Below are positions 1 through 11,142 of a stretch of 57,004 nt of DNA, piece after piece. The translations under genes were made by a program, and so were the position numbers. The stretch's first letter is position 1; the number at the start of each line of letters is the position of its first letter. The notes under the pieces are model-generated. The model was not told where the DNA came from and ran no database searches. It saw only the letters and a list, made by a program, of their open reading frames with translations. The stretch comes from Brachionus rotundiformis (Eukaryota > Rotifera > Eurotatoria > Ploima > Brachionidae), in assembly GCA_016802295.1 (NCBI GenBank), contig JAESIW010000064.1:831147-888150 (forward strand). The letters are read 5' to 3'.

Positions 1-745
1 ATAAATTAAAAATTTTTTATTCTTTTAGTTAATAAAAATTTAATCGAAAATAAATTCACTTTTATTTATGGAAGTTAATTTTTGACAATCGATCTAAGTA
101 GGGCTCAGGGTCTCTTATAATTTAGTTGAATTTTAAAGCTATCTTTTTCTTATAAGGATTTTATTTTCCTTGATTACGAATTTTTCAATGAGTACAACTA
201 AGACTGTATATAACATCAAGGAAACGAAAAATGTCATTAATTGATAATTTGAATTTTTTAATTAAATAAAAGATTGAATTAGAGAATTTAGACGTATTAA
301 AAAATTTATGAAAAATAGTATTGTGTATCTATTTTTTTCTTTAAATAAATGGTTATTTAAATTTTGGTATTTGTTGCCGGGTAGGTTGACTGGATCTTTT
401 TGACATAGTAGTGGGAATTGGGCCACATAAAAGAAAACAAGATTTTTCTATTCAAAAACACTACTCTATTTATATAAATTAAACTATTTATATATCTCTT
501 AACTTGGCGCCAGCAATCAATCAGTTGAGTTAGACTAACAACTAGCTACTAGATTGAGGACTCTCATGAATATAAAGGGACAAATAACCGTGCCTAGCTA
601 GGCCTATTTTATATAGTAACGCGTCAACAGTATTTAAAATCAATATTTTTACAATATTTTCCATTCAAACATTGAGATAATTATTAGATTTTAAAGATTT
701 TATTTCCCTTTGCTAGCTTTTGATTAAATATTTTAATTCAATTAC
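1..745. other. AT-rich intergenic DNA, no gene seen
   Basis: No convincing gene. Two patches are less AT-rich than their surroundings. Positions 370-440 read openly in two minus-strand frames but have no clear splice sites. Positions 500-605 contain the sequence ggcgccagcaatcaatcag and a perfect 12-base palindrome gcctagctaggc (592-603). These could be worn pieces of a mobile element; I cannot name one. Confidence 0.4.
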
Positions 746-864
746 TTATGCTGATGACGACTGGAAAAAATGCTGATCAAATGATTCTAAAACGCTATCA
801 TCGCTTTCGTCTAAAGTTATGAAATCTTCAAATCTCAGCAATTTCATGATGAAAATTTTTAAAT
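746..864 (-). CDS. possible orphan terminal exon
   Basis: On the minus strand an AG at 865-866 is followed by an open frame that ends at a TAA (746-748). The last 33 residues start at a Met (845-847) and have protein-like composition: acidic, with motifs FEDFITLDES and LESFDQHFFQ, ending QSSSA. I recognise no family and found no partner exon upstream on the minus strand. It may be the last exon of a gene with long introns, a relic, or chance. Confidence 0.15.
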
Positions 865-3800
865 CTTGTTATTATTAAATTAAAGTAGTTATTATTTCTT
901 TATTTTAGGATAAAGTTCTTTAATTTTTAAATTATTTAATCCAGTTCAATAGAACAAAAGAGTCAATTAAAATAAAGTATCGTTAAATTTTAAAATCATT
1001 TAAAGAATATTTCGTTCAAACTAAAAAATAATAATAAATAAAAAACCATTCGATTGAATTTCAAAAAAAATTTATAGAAAATTTTCTTTAACGAAATCGA
1101 TATAAGTAATCATTAATTTTTGTTTTTTCTACTAGATAAATATGAACATAACTTTTTTGTTTTCATAAAATTCATAGATTTTAAGGTAAATATTTATTTA
1201 AGCGTTTTAAAAAATGCTTTTATTGTAAAAATTTTTATTTTTACGTATTTTAAAAATATACATTCTTTTTTGAATCTCTAAAATCTAAAATTAATAAAGC
1301 AGAATTTTTAAACATTAAAATTTTACAATTTTACTCAATACATATCTAATTTATGGATTAGAAAAGATAATTCATTTTTAAATGATTAATTAATTATTTG
1401 ATCATTCTGATATAGCTTAAATTGATTTAAATTTGTTTTAAATTAATTGTTTGAACAAATAAATCTTCTGAATAAAAAGTAATACTTGCACACTACAAAA
1501 TAAACTAATAAATAATCTATTAAATTATCTAGGTTTTGAAAAAGTTTTGAATATTATTTCAATTATCCATGACTTGAAAATTTTTTACATTAGTAAAAAT
1601 ACTAAAATCATACTTTTCGGTTAAAGTCGATTTGTTCGATTCAGAAACGAAGAAAACCAAAGTATTCTATTACTTTTTGTTTGAATTTAAAATTGTATAT
1701 ATAATATCATAGTGTGAATTATCATTTTATTTTCCATTTATATTTTCCAACAAATAAATCATATATTCTCATAAATAGCAAAAATTTATAGATTATCCAA
1801 TTTGTGTGTGAACGAAGGTATGAGCTCGCGCGTGATTACCACTTTTGGATCCCCTTGAACAAAAGTTTAAATATAAATATTCAATTAGTAATTTAGAGAT
1901 AGGTAACAATATCAAATTAAGAATCTGAGCTAAAATTAGTCCTTAATGAACAAACTTGATTAGAAAAAAAAGCTTTATTACAGGTCTTGGATAACTTTTA
2001 AATTAACAGTTATTTTATTAAATGCAAGTTATCCAAAATCAATAACTTGTATTTACAATTAAAATAGTATAAATTGATTTATAATATTTGATTTTAGCCC
2101 ATAAAAATTGTTTAAATAGGAATTTTATAAACCGAAGACTTGATTCGTTATTATATTTACTGATACTGGTAGAATAACTATTTAACTGAAAATATTATTT
2201 GTGTATAAATCTTTTAAATGTTTATTATTAGGTTAATAGTCATATTTCCAAAATCTTAGATTATCAAATAATCCAGCAAACAAAACTCAAATTTGAATTA
2301 ATTTTTTATTTTTTTTTAAATTAATTAAGTTGACCATGATTACATAGTAGAAAAATGCGTCATTAAATATGGATACAAACCCAATATCAATTTTATGTAT
2401 TTTAAAAACATTGGAAAAATTTTTTGTGCCATTAAGGAGAAAGTAGAAATATTATATTATTTATTAATAGAATAAAAATGTTTTTAGTTTTAAAATAGTT
2501 TTAAAATAGACATAGACCTTACGACACTGCTGATATTTTCTAAGCTACGATTAAAAATAAATAAATCTAATTTTAGATACTTATTTAAATTTAAAAGTTT
2601 TGTAAATTTACATCTAATAAAACAGAATATTTTGCTGCGGGTTTAATTTTTTAAATACCATTTTTTAGAGGATATCATGAACTAATATAGAATGAATGTA
2701 CTTAGCGAGTCCTTAGGGAATTTAGCATTTTTTCATTGAAGTAATGTTTATTCTAATCAAAAATCTTAAAGGATACTTAAGTAACACAACGATGTTTATT
2801 TATTAAAAAACTTTCATTAAATTCATGTTTTCTGTTAAAAAACAAGGTTTATTATTTGGGTTCATTATATAGTACTTTATACGAAATAACTTTGCTTAAG
2901 ATATCGATATTTTAGGAGGTTATTTTAACAATATTTTGATAGAATGGTAAAGGATGTTAAATCATAAAAATTAAATATATTTTATTAATAAAAAATTAAA
3001 ATTTTTATTAGTATAAAATTATTAAAAAATGTATTATATCTTGATTTTTTATCCAAAAAAGAGAGAACAATTTTTTTTTGCTTTCTATTAAATGTACGTG
3101 ATGATAGTTTTATTCATAATTTCGATTTACTTCCTAAAAAATATCTCAAATTTCGAAAATTTAAAAAAATATTAATAAATTCCGATCAATTTTTGTCTCT
3201 CCTTTCATCAAAACAAAAAACCTTTTTTTATTAAATTTATGCAAAATGAACTATTGAAAAATTTCATGGGTTATTTAATTTTTACAATTTTTCATTTCAA
3301 TCAACATGAAAATCAATTCGAATGAATAAACTGGATCAATTTATAAAAAATAGATCGAAATCGAAAACACGCAAATTTTAGCTGTCTATGGTATCTTTTT
3401 TTTTTATATTTGACGCAGGCTTTTTTTATAATTAATTTTTAAAGATTAAATAAAGTTTCAATGTTTGTTTAACAAGTAAATTAAACATAACAAAGATAAA
3501 TAGAAGCTTGATTGCTAAAGTTTTTTATATTCGTCCATTTAATTTGGAATTTTGAAGAATACACTTAATTAGTTTTTCATAATTGGCGTTTATTAATTAT
3601 AAAGATAAAAAGAAATGAAAAAAACAATTTTCTTTCAAAGTTTTAGTTTTTTCTCTTAGTCACAAATAATTAATAAATAAATTTAGGCTCTCAAACAGTT
3701 AAAGAGAAAATCAAAATACCTGAAATACAAAGCAAGAGAACAATTTTTTTGCAAATAAATTATTTTATCAATTGTAAAATCAGCTTTTAAATATATCTGA

Positions 3801-6388
3801 ATTTATTAAGCTTGTTTCAGTCTTTTCTCTAGACTATTCCACAAGCATAATCTTTTGAGACCAAGAGCAAAATAGTTCTTTTTAAAAACATGCTCAATGC
3901 AAAATAAAATAAAATAAAATTATGGTAATAAGTAATTGATATTTTATATCATTATCAAAAATAATAAAATCTATTTATTTAGATTTAATACAACGTTTTT
4001 GATTGAATTAAATAGATAAAGTAATGCAGAAATTTATATTTTAATGAAACATTAAAACTTAGATAAATAAATTTTAGAACTTAAAAGTGATGTAAACAAG
4101 ACAAGCTTCTCAAATTTTTAAAAGCTTAAAACACAAAATCCAAAAAGTATAATTATATTTGTCTTTAATTAGAGGGAGTCTTCTTATCGTTTTTATTTTG
4201 GATTCAAAAATATGATTCTAAAGGAACTCGATATTTTCTTAGGTGTAGTTTATTTTGTTTAAGATAAAGTTTTTGAATTGAATGATTAAACAATTTTTTC
4301 CAAGATATTTACATTTTTTTTTCATTTTTTTTAATGCTTGTAAAATCATATATAATTTTTAAATAATTTATTTTCTATTTGTGAGTTTGACAAAAATCTG
4401 ACTGTAAATAAACAAATATATATATATATCGCTTTTTTCTAATTAAAACTAGCTTAGCGAATTTTCTTCTTAAATAATTTTTAAGCATTAAATTTGAATT
4501 GTTTCGAAAAATATTTTTAAGAAGTTTTAAAAATAGATGTTTGAGAAAAATTAAAGATAGTCTTTACATTAATTTTACCAGTTTGAAAAAAGTCTTGAAT
4601 TTTAATTCTCGAAATGAGTTATAAATAAGAAAGATGTTTTTAATTTGCCATTTCGACTGATCTAATGAAAAATAAATATTATTTAGTTTGATTCAAGATG
4701 AATCATGAGCAAATTATAATTCAGTCGAAATTTTTCGATCAAAATTCAACTTAAAGATAAATAGACAATTTCCTGATAATTTTAAGAATTGATAAATTGT
4801 TAATGGTGTATTAATAAATAAGCACGGAAACCCTTTAGTGGAAATTAGCGCCTAATATTCCTAAAAAAAAACCCTTTTTATGATAAGAATAGCTATGGGA
4901 AGGAAAAAAATTCGCTCTGGTAAATCGGCAGCGAATCTGAATATTTTACAATATGATACTAAGCAGATATCCGATTCTTCAACTAGTTTAATTGAAATCT
5001 AATCTAATGTTCCTTCTCATATTCTGGGACATTCTAGCTAGCTTTCAAAATTAAAACATAAGACCTGTTTTATGTTAAGGTTGTAATTCTCTTTTTGTGC
5101 TTTATGAGTATGAAAATGAAAAATACACTTTTAATTCTTTAATAGATTAATTAGATTTATTTTAAAATTATATTATAAAAAAATTTCTCAATGAAAAACA
5201 ATCTAAAAAATAATGTATCAATAAATATAATCAGTGATGATATTTTTACTAATAGGGTAAATTTAGCTCGAGAAAAATGCTAAATTCTTTGAAATTCTTA
5301 TTTTGTATAAAGTTTTGAGCAGGTATTAAATGGTAAGTTCATTCATCTAAGTGGTAAAAAATGAGCATATGCTTTAGTTAAATATTAACATTTTTTGTTA
5401 AAAAGTTCTTATGTTATCATTCAATATTAGGCTAAATTACCAAGATTTTTTCATGATCGATTAGATAAAAACTGATAAATTAGTTTGAATAAAATTTTAG
5501 ATCAATTGATTAGTATTTTAGTATTTAATAGATTTGAAAATGCATTTGAATTAAAACGGTTATTTCATTTATCTATGAATAACGATAAGCTTATTAAAAT
5601 TCGATCATATTTTAGGCAAAATTTAATTTTTATTTTTTGAAAAAGGCTTTTAGCTTCATTCAATAATGTTAATAAAAAAGCCAATAATTAATGAAAGGAA
5701 AAATAGTCTATATTCAATTATTTAAATAATAGTTGTGAAAAAGAAATTTTAAAAATGTAAATCCTCTAAAGAACAAAAATAATAAAATTTTTTATCTTGC
5801 TCTTATGGAGATTCTCATATGAATACTTTATTTTATGTCAGAGTTTCAGTTTACCTAAAAATATTTGAAATTCCTTAACCTTTAATTAGAATCAAATAAA
5901 TTTGAGTATTATTAATTTATTTTATTTTTTAATTTGACATTAGCAAATATTTATTGATCAAAAGTTTTTCAGTTTAATAATTCAAGTGCACATATTCTAA
6001 AATGTTAAAAATCGAAATTAAAATTACTGCTCCAAAAGATCAAAAATTTAGATTATAACTAACTTGTTATAAAAACTAGATAATTCTATTTAACAAAAAA
6101 TGTAGCTTTAAGTTAAATCAAAAATTAATTTATTATTAAATGTTTTTTTTAAATTTAATTATATCCATGTTTTAAAATCTGTACTTGCGCCTAATTGTTT
6201 AATTTTTAGGATTTGGAAAGCATTTTCTTTAAACTAAGAATTATTTTAAAAAACAAAAAAAATACTCAAATTTCAAGTCAGCTTCAAGGAAATAAATAAA
6301 AATTTAATTATTTTAGATATAGTAAGTCTGCCGAAATATATAAAATTTATGTAAAATTTGAATGTAGCATTTTATCAACTTCTTTTTG
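865..6388. other. long AT-rich gene-poor stretch
   Basis: Mostly A/T runs with frequent stops in all frames and no gene that I can support. Only scraps stand out. Positions 1619-1710 give about 30 open codons on plus without splice support. A short GC-richer patch sits at 1801-1860. Positions 4800-5060 contain a 35-residue ATG ORF (4895-5002) beginning MGRKKIRSGKS. None matches a family I know. Confidence 0.4.
4895..5002 (+). CDS. 35-residue ORF in a GC-richer patch, unrecognised
   Basis: An ATG ORF starting MGRKKIRSGKSAANL, with a basic start and a Ser-rich tail, inside a patch (4800-5060) clearly less AT-rich than its surroundings. It could be the first exon of a gene, a fragment of a mobile-element ORF, or chance. 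No donor with matching downstream exon was found. Recorded only as a lead. Confidence 0.12.
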   Translation: MGRKKIRSGKSAANLNILQYDTKQISDSSTSLIEI

Positions 6389-6780
6389 CTATAACAAGCT
6401 ATTCAGTCTATTTTTGCCTTCTCTGAAGTATTTGGCAGTTGATTTAATGTGCTTGATATCTTTTTTATTAAGTAACTATACCATTTCGAATTTATTTTTT
6501 GACCTATGACTGGTTACATAGTTTCCAAAATATTCCCAATCCAGTTTTTAAGAACAATGACAATGACTGATTTTTTGCTATACTCGATCAGGCTTTCGAT
6601 CGATTTGCTATTTTGAAAATCAATTTTTTCACTTAACATATACTTTCTATTTTTGGTCATAAGCATATCCTTACACTTGGATTTTACATCGGGTTTGGAA
6701 AGTTTTCTAATTTTATATTTTTCTAATTCACAAACAGGAATCTTATTGAGATGAAAGCAGAGTATTATTTTCAGGTGCAT
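6389..6780 (-). pseudogene. decayed coding-like region, unrecognised
   Basis: The minus strand holds an 88-codon ORF (6514-6780). It is Lys/Ile/Ser-rich with motifs ELEKYKIRKLSKPDVKSK and VLKNWIGNIL. After stops it is followed by a further open piece in another frame (about 6389-6475) reading KDIKHIKSTAKYFREG before a stop. The change of frame between two protein-like pieces is what an old, mutated mobile-element ORF would look like. No transposase or reverse-transcriptase motif is recognisable, so the origin is unknown and chance remains possible. Confidence 0.2.
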
Positions 6781-8018
6781 CTAATTTTTTATCTAACGAG
6801 CAGAAATTAGATTTTCTATTTTAAAAGATGAAGTTTTCCGGCATAAGTATCTTATATTTAGGAAATAGAGAGAATATATATTTCAGAAATATTTGATAGG
6901 TAGTACGTGATATAAGCTCAAACACTATAAATTAGAATATTTGATATTGGATTTTTCGCAATTGAATAATTTTATTTCAAATTTAAATATGGAGAGAATT
7001 AGAAAAAGTTGTATTTTTAGTGCTTTGATAGGAGCTTGAATTTCATCAAAAATTTGAGTAAAATTAAATTTTATTTTAAAGACATAAACTAATATTCAAG
7101 TATTTTTCTTTGTATGATTTTTTAACATGGTTCTTGTTGAGTTTTTGTGAAAAAAAGTCTTAGCGATCATGAAAAAAAATTGAGAGGAAGTAGTGAAGTA
7201 AAAAGCAGCATTTAATTAAAACGGAAGTCGAATCCGGAATTTAATTAAATAAATTCGATTTAAATGACAAAATAACCAACTATTAAAAAAAATCCACTTA
7301 TTTAACAAGTGTTCATAGAAGCTCAAATAAATATTACTTATCATTAGGTTCATATTTGAATTGATTATTTTCCGAGAAAACCGCCACTATTTTAATTAAA
7401 ATTTGATTTTTTTGATCGATAAAAGTAAGATCTTAAAGTAATAAGATAAATTTTTTGCCATAAAATTTTGAAAATTTAATAATTAATAACAAAAAATTAA
7501 GATCAAGTAAACAAAGAATAATATCTTAAATTTTCGTTTTTTACTAGAGGTTAAAAAGATAATAGGGCCGCAAAGCTTGAAAATTCGATTTTAAATTTAT
7601 TATGTTTTTGAAAACAAGAATATTTTTTTATGTATTAAAATTAATCACTATTGACTATCACTTTTTGTCAAATAAATAATTAAATATTTCAAGGTTTTAT
7701 CTGTTTAATTCAAAATTTTCCGATTCAGAAATAAATACACATACATCTTTATTTAAAAGTTGCTTTTATTTCTAAAATTTAATATCTAAATATTGTTCTA
7801 ACTTGATTTTTTGATCTGTTAAAGGACAATAAGAGCACATTTTTACTCATAATTTTCTTTTGTTTCTAATTAGAATAATTATCAGTTATAAGCTTGTTTA
7901 AAGCTAAATGGAAATTTAATTAAGTTAGGAATTAAATTGCTTTCTAATCCCTTTGAAATAGTTTAAAATTACAAAAGATGTAAATTATTGTTAATTAACA
8001 GGTATTTGTTTTTTCCAG
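6781..8018. other. AT-rich DNA, nothing seen
   Basis: No open frame, RNA gene or repeat that I can support in this stretch. Confidence 0.4.
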
Positions 8019-8137
8019 AATTTGAAATTATCAATTAATGTTTTATGGTTAAAATTCAACTGGGACCTGTTGAAATTTTTTCAAAAACAAGCTCCAAGTT
8101 TACATACTGAAATGATAAATCATTTAAAGACAGTATG
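8019..8137 (+). CDS. possible orphan internal exon
   Basis: A strong acceptor (tttgttttttccag, ending at 8018) is followed by 119 bases open in one frame, ending at a donor tg|gtaaat (8138). The translation is protein-like: it contains KLSINVLWLKFNWDLLKFFQ and later APSLHTEMINHLKTVW, with four Trp. Acceptor, open frame and donor together are how every real exon in this window looks. No family was recognised. The next exon-like piece (9154) is in an incompatible phase, so the pair cannot simply be joined. Confidence 0.25.
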
Positions 8138-9153
8138 GTAAATATATTGTTTTATCATTTCAAAATAATAACAGTAATTAATAAATTAGGAATAAATTCT
8201 TTACTTATCAACAAAAAAAAATTAATAAAAAAATTGTGAATTGTGTTTGATCAGATCATTTTTTTGATTCAAATAACAGTACATTTAATAATTTGGACAT
8301 CATTTTTATAATTTATTTGTTATTTTTTTAGTTACGATTTGTTTTAGACAAAAATTAATTTTGTCAGGTTTTATTAAAATCACTTAAGCTGGAAGTACTC
8401 AAATTTTCTTCAAAGGTATTATATAAATAAGATTTTTGCTAGATAGAAATTTTCGACAGTTAAATTTACTACATTTATTAAAAAATAATTCAATAAAAAA
8501 ATTTTGAAATAATTCTAAATTTTTTAATCATGAGAGAAATTTATTATATAGTGTTTTGATTGAAACGTTTATGTAAGATTTCATTTGAAAAAATATCAAT
8601 AATTTTTAATTTATAATCGTCAAATTAGTTCATTAATTTTTTAATGTTTTAGGGCTTTTTAAATAACAACATCATACTGAGAAAAAACAGAATTGTGAAA
8701 ATAATTAAACTGAAATTTTCAAAATTACATTTGTTTTGGCTATCTATTTAAAGCTTTAGGCAACCCATAAGTTAGTGTGTGACACGAATCAATTAATTAT
8801 TTTCTTTAAACTAAGAATTATTTACATGACAATAATTAACGAAATTTTCTAAAAATTAATTTAAAAAAAGTTTTTTTTTTCTAAATTTTAAATCAAGAAC
8901 TTCCTTTTCTTAATAAAAAAAATTAGCACAATATTTAAAAATAGACAAATAAAAGTAATTTTTTATTTATTTTTAAGCTAAAGAAATTCTTTTTTTAGAA
9001 AATTCTCAGACTGATTTTTCTGTAAAACTTTTAATTAAAAAGTGACAGATAAAGGAATCTAAACATAAAGAAATTTTTTTTATAAATCAATTCATATTAT
9101 TCAAGCTCAATGGGTTAATGATATAATCAATAAAAAATAATTTTCTTTTACAG
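8138..9153. other. AT-rich DNA, nothing seen
   Basis: No feature supported. If the exon-like pieces on either side belong to one gene this would be intron. Confidence 0.35.
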
Positions 9154-9272
9154 AAGCTTTTGTGCCTTTGCAGATTGATATTAATGTTATGGCATCAAAA
9201 CCGATTAGCTTTTCAAAATTTAAATCTTTCAAAGGCAATCCAATTAAATACGAATGTTTCCAATTAAATTAA
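9154..9272 (+). CDS. possible orphan terminal exon
   Basis: A clean acceptor (ttttcttttacag, ending at 9153) precedes an open frame that stops at TAA (9270-9272). It reads EAFVPLQIDINVMASKPI and then SFSKFKSFKGNPIKYECF. Composition is less AT-biased than its surroundings. It needs an upstream exon ending one base into a codon, and none was found. Unrecognised; could be a last exon, a relic or chance. Confidence 0.2.
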
Positions 9273-9974
9273 TAGATATATTTTATTTATTTTTAATACT
9301 ATTTTTAATTTACCAAAAAATTGTTCAATTTTGCCAATTACAAAAACATGGTTCGATCGATTAGTTAAATTAATTTGAATCTTCGACTAAATAAATAAAA
9401 AAAAACAATTTTTAATAGAAATTTTATTAAATTTGTTTTAAATATGTTTTTAGTGGTTTAAATTTTTAAGAAAGACGAAATCTCGAATTTTCATTTCGTA
9501 ATTTTTTTTCAATTTTGTAATATATTCCCCAAAAATCAATTTATTATGAATCTAAAAATTTATTTTTGAATATTGATAAGTTTTGAATCGAATAAGACAA
9601 TCAATCATATTTGACTCTAACAGAATTGAATCTTGATTTTTTTAGAATCACACTATAATTACCCGATAATGTTCATTTCATTAGAAAAAAATTTTATTAG
9701 TCTTTTATGTTATAAAACAAACTTAAAATTTTTTTTCTCATCAGCAAATATTTTTTTATCAGATAACAAAAAAGCTTTAAATAATGTTTTTAGCAACTAC
9801 ATTTGAGAATGAGTCGAAAAGAAATCGATTTTTGTTATAAAAATAGTGCCATTAAAGATTTGATAGTCTTAAGACTTTTAAATAAACCAGAAAAAAATCC
9901 GCAAAAGTAATTTAAATTTACATAAAATTTGAAGCCATTTCATTTAGTTTTTAATCTTATTCGTTTTTAGTAAG

Positions 9975-10040
9975 CTTTTCAAAAAAAATTTATACATGAT
10001 CTAAATAATTCGAAATTTTAAGAAATATTAATTTTATCTG
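9975..10040. repeat. left copy of the gap-flanking duplicate
   Basis: The 66 bases directly before the run of N are repeated directly after it (10377-10441). The only difference I see is one A in a homopolymer (8 versus 7). This is what two contig ends that really overlap, but were not merged, look like. Confidence 0.9.
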
Positions 10041-10376
10041 NNNNNNNNNNNNNNNNNNNNNNNNNNNNNNNNNNNNNNNNNNNNNNNNNNNNNNNNNNNN
10101 NNNNNNNNNNNNNNNNNNNNNNNNNNNNNNNNNNNNNNNNNNNNNNNNNNNNNNNNNNNNNNNNNNNNNNNNNNNNNNNNNNNNNNNNNNNNNNNNNNNN
10201 NNNNNNNNNNNNNNNNNNNNNNNNNNNNNNNNNNNNNNNNNNNNNNNNNNNNNNNNNNNNNNNNNNNNNNNNNNNNNNNNNNNNNNNNNNNNNNNNNNNN
10301 NNNNNNNNNNNNNNNNNNNNNNNNNNNNNNNNNNNNNNNNNNNNNNNNNNNNNNNNNNNNNNNNNNNNNNNNNNNN
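10041..10376. other. assembly gap (336 N)
   Basis: A run of 336 undetermined bases. Because both flanks are the same sequence, the gap is probably artificial, with true length about zero or negative. Confidence 0.97.
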
Positions 10377-10441
10377 CTTTTCAAAAAAATTTATACATGA
10401 TCTAAATAATTCGAAATTTTAAGAAATATTAATTTTATCTG
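10377..10441. repeat. right copy of the gap-flanking duplicate
   Basis: The 65 bases directly after the N run; near-identical to 9975-10040. Confidence 0.9.
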
Positions 10442-11142
10442 TTTCTGAATATTTGATATTCGTTAATTTAAAGACTTTAATGCAAGAAAAAGTATATAGA
10501 ATTTTTTTTCAAAATATAAAAAAGTTATTAATTTTCAATTGTAATATGTATTAATCTAATATCAAAAAATTTGTAATTAATATTTAGAGTTTTTAACGAT
10601 TTTTTTCATATTTTGAAAATTTATGTAATAGTTAAAAAATATAAAATCAAGATGCTAAATCGAAATAAAAACCAAATCTAATTAAAAACTAAAAATTAAA
10701 TTAAATTCTATCTTTTCAACGCGTTTATTAGATCGTATTTAATTTATTTAGATAAAAAGCTATGTGTGTTTGAGTTTGAGATTTTCAATTGATCTCAAGT
10801 TAAATTCAGATAGTTGGAATATTTTTTGGAAGAATCTTTCAATCCTTTTTATGAAATAATCCTTGATATATTTGTTTTAATTCTAATCAAACTGTCTTTT
10901 GCTCATCATTTTTCTGATTTTTTAGCTTAAGATCAAAAACTGATTAATTTTATATTTTAAAATTTAATATTAAAAGAATTATACTAGCTGTCTTGTTAAA
11001 TTAGAAATTGCATATCAAAAATAAATTTTATCAAAAAATTGAACCAATCAATAATTCAGCGAGTCTCAAATATTGATGCATAACTGAGCTCAGTTTGTAT
11101 GATGTTTTATATGTTGACACATGTACCAAGTTGGTTTTTGAT
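10442..11142. other. AT-rich upstream region of the receptor gene
   Basis: No gene. It should hold the promoter and 5' untranslated sequence of the dopamine receptor. I see no recognisable site. Confidence 0.35.

Noticed and set aside
3902..3920. aaaataaaataaaataaaa micro-repeat
   Set aside because: Short A/T microsatellite, common throughout such AT-rich DNA.
10034..10384. Open frame made of undetermined residues
   Set aside because: It consists of the N run; no sequence information.
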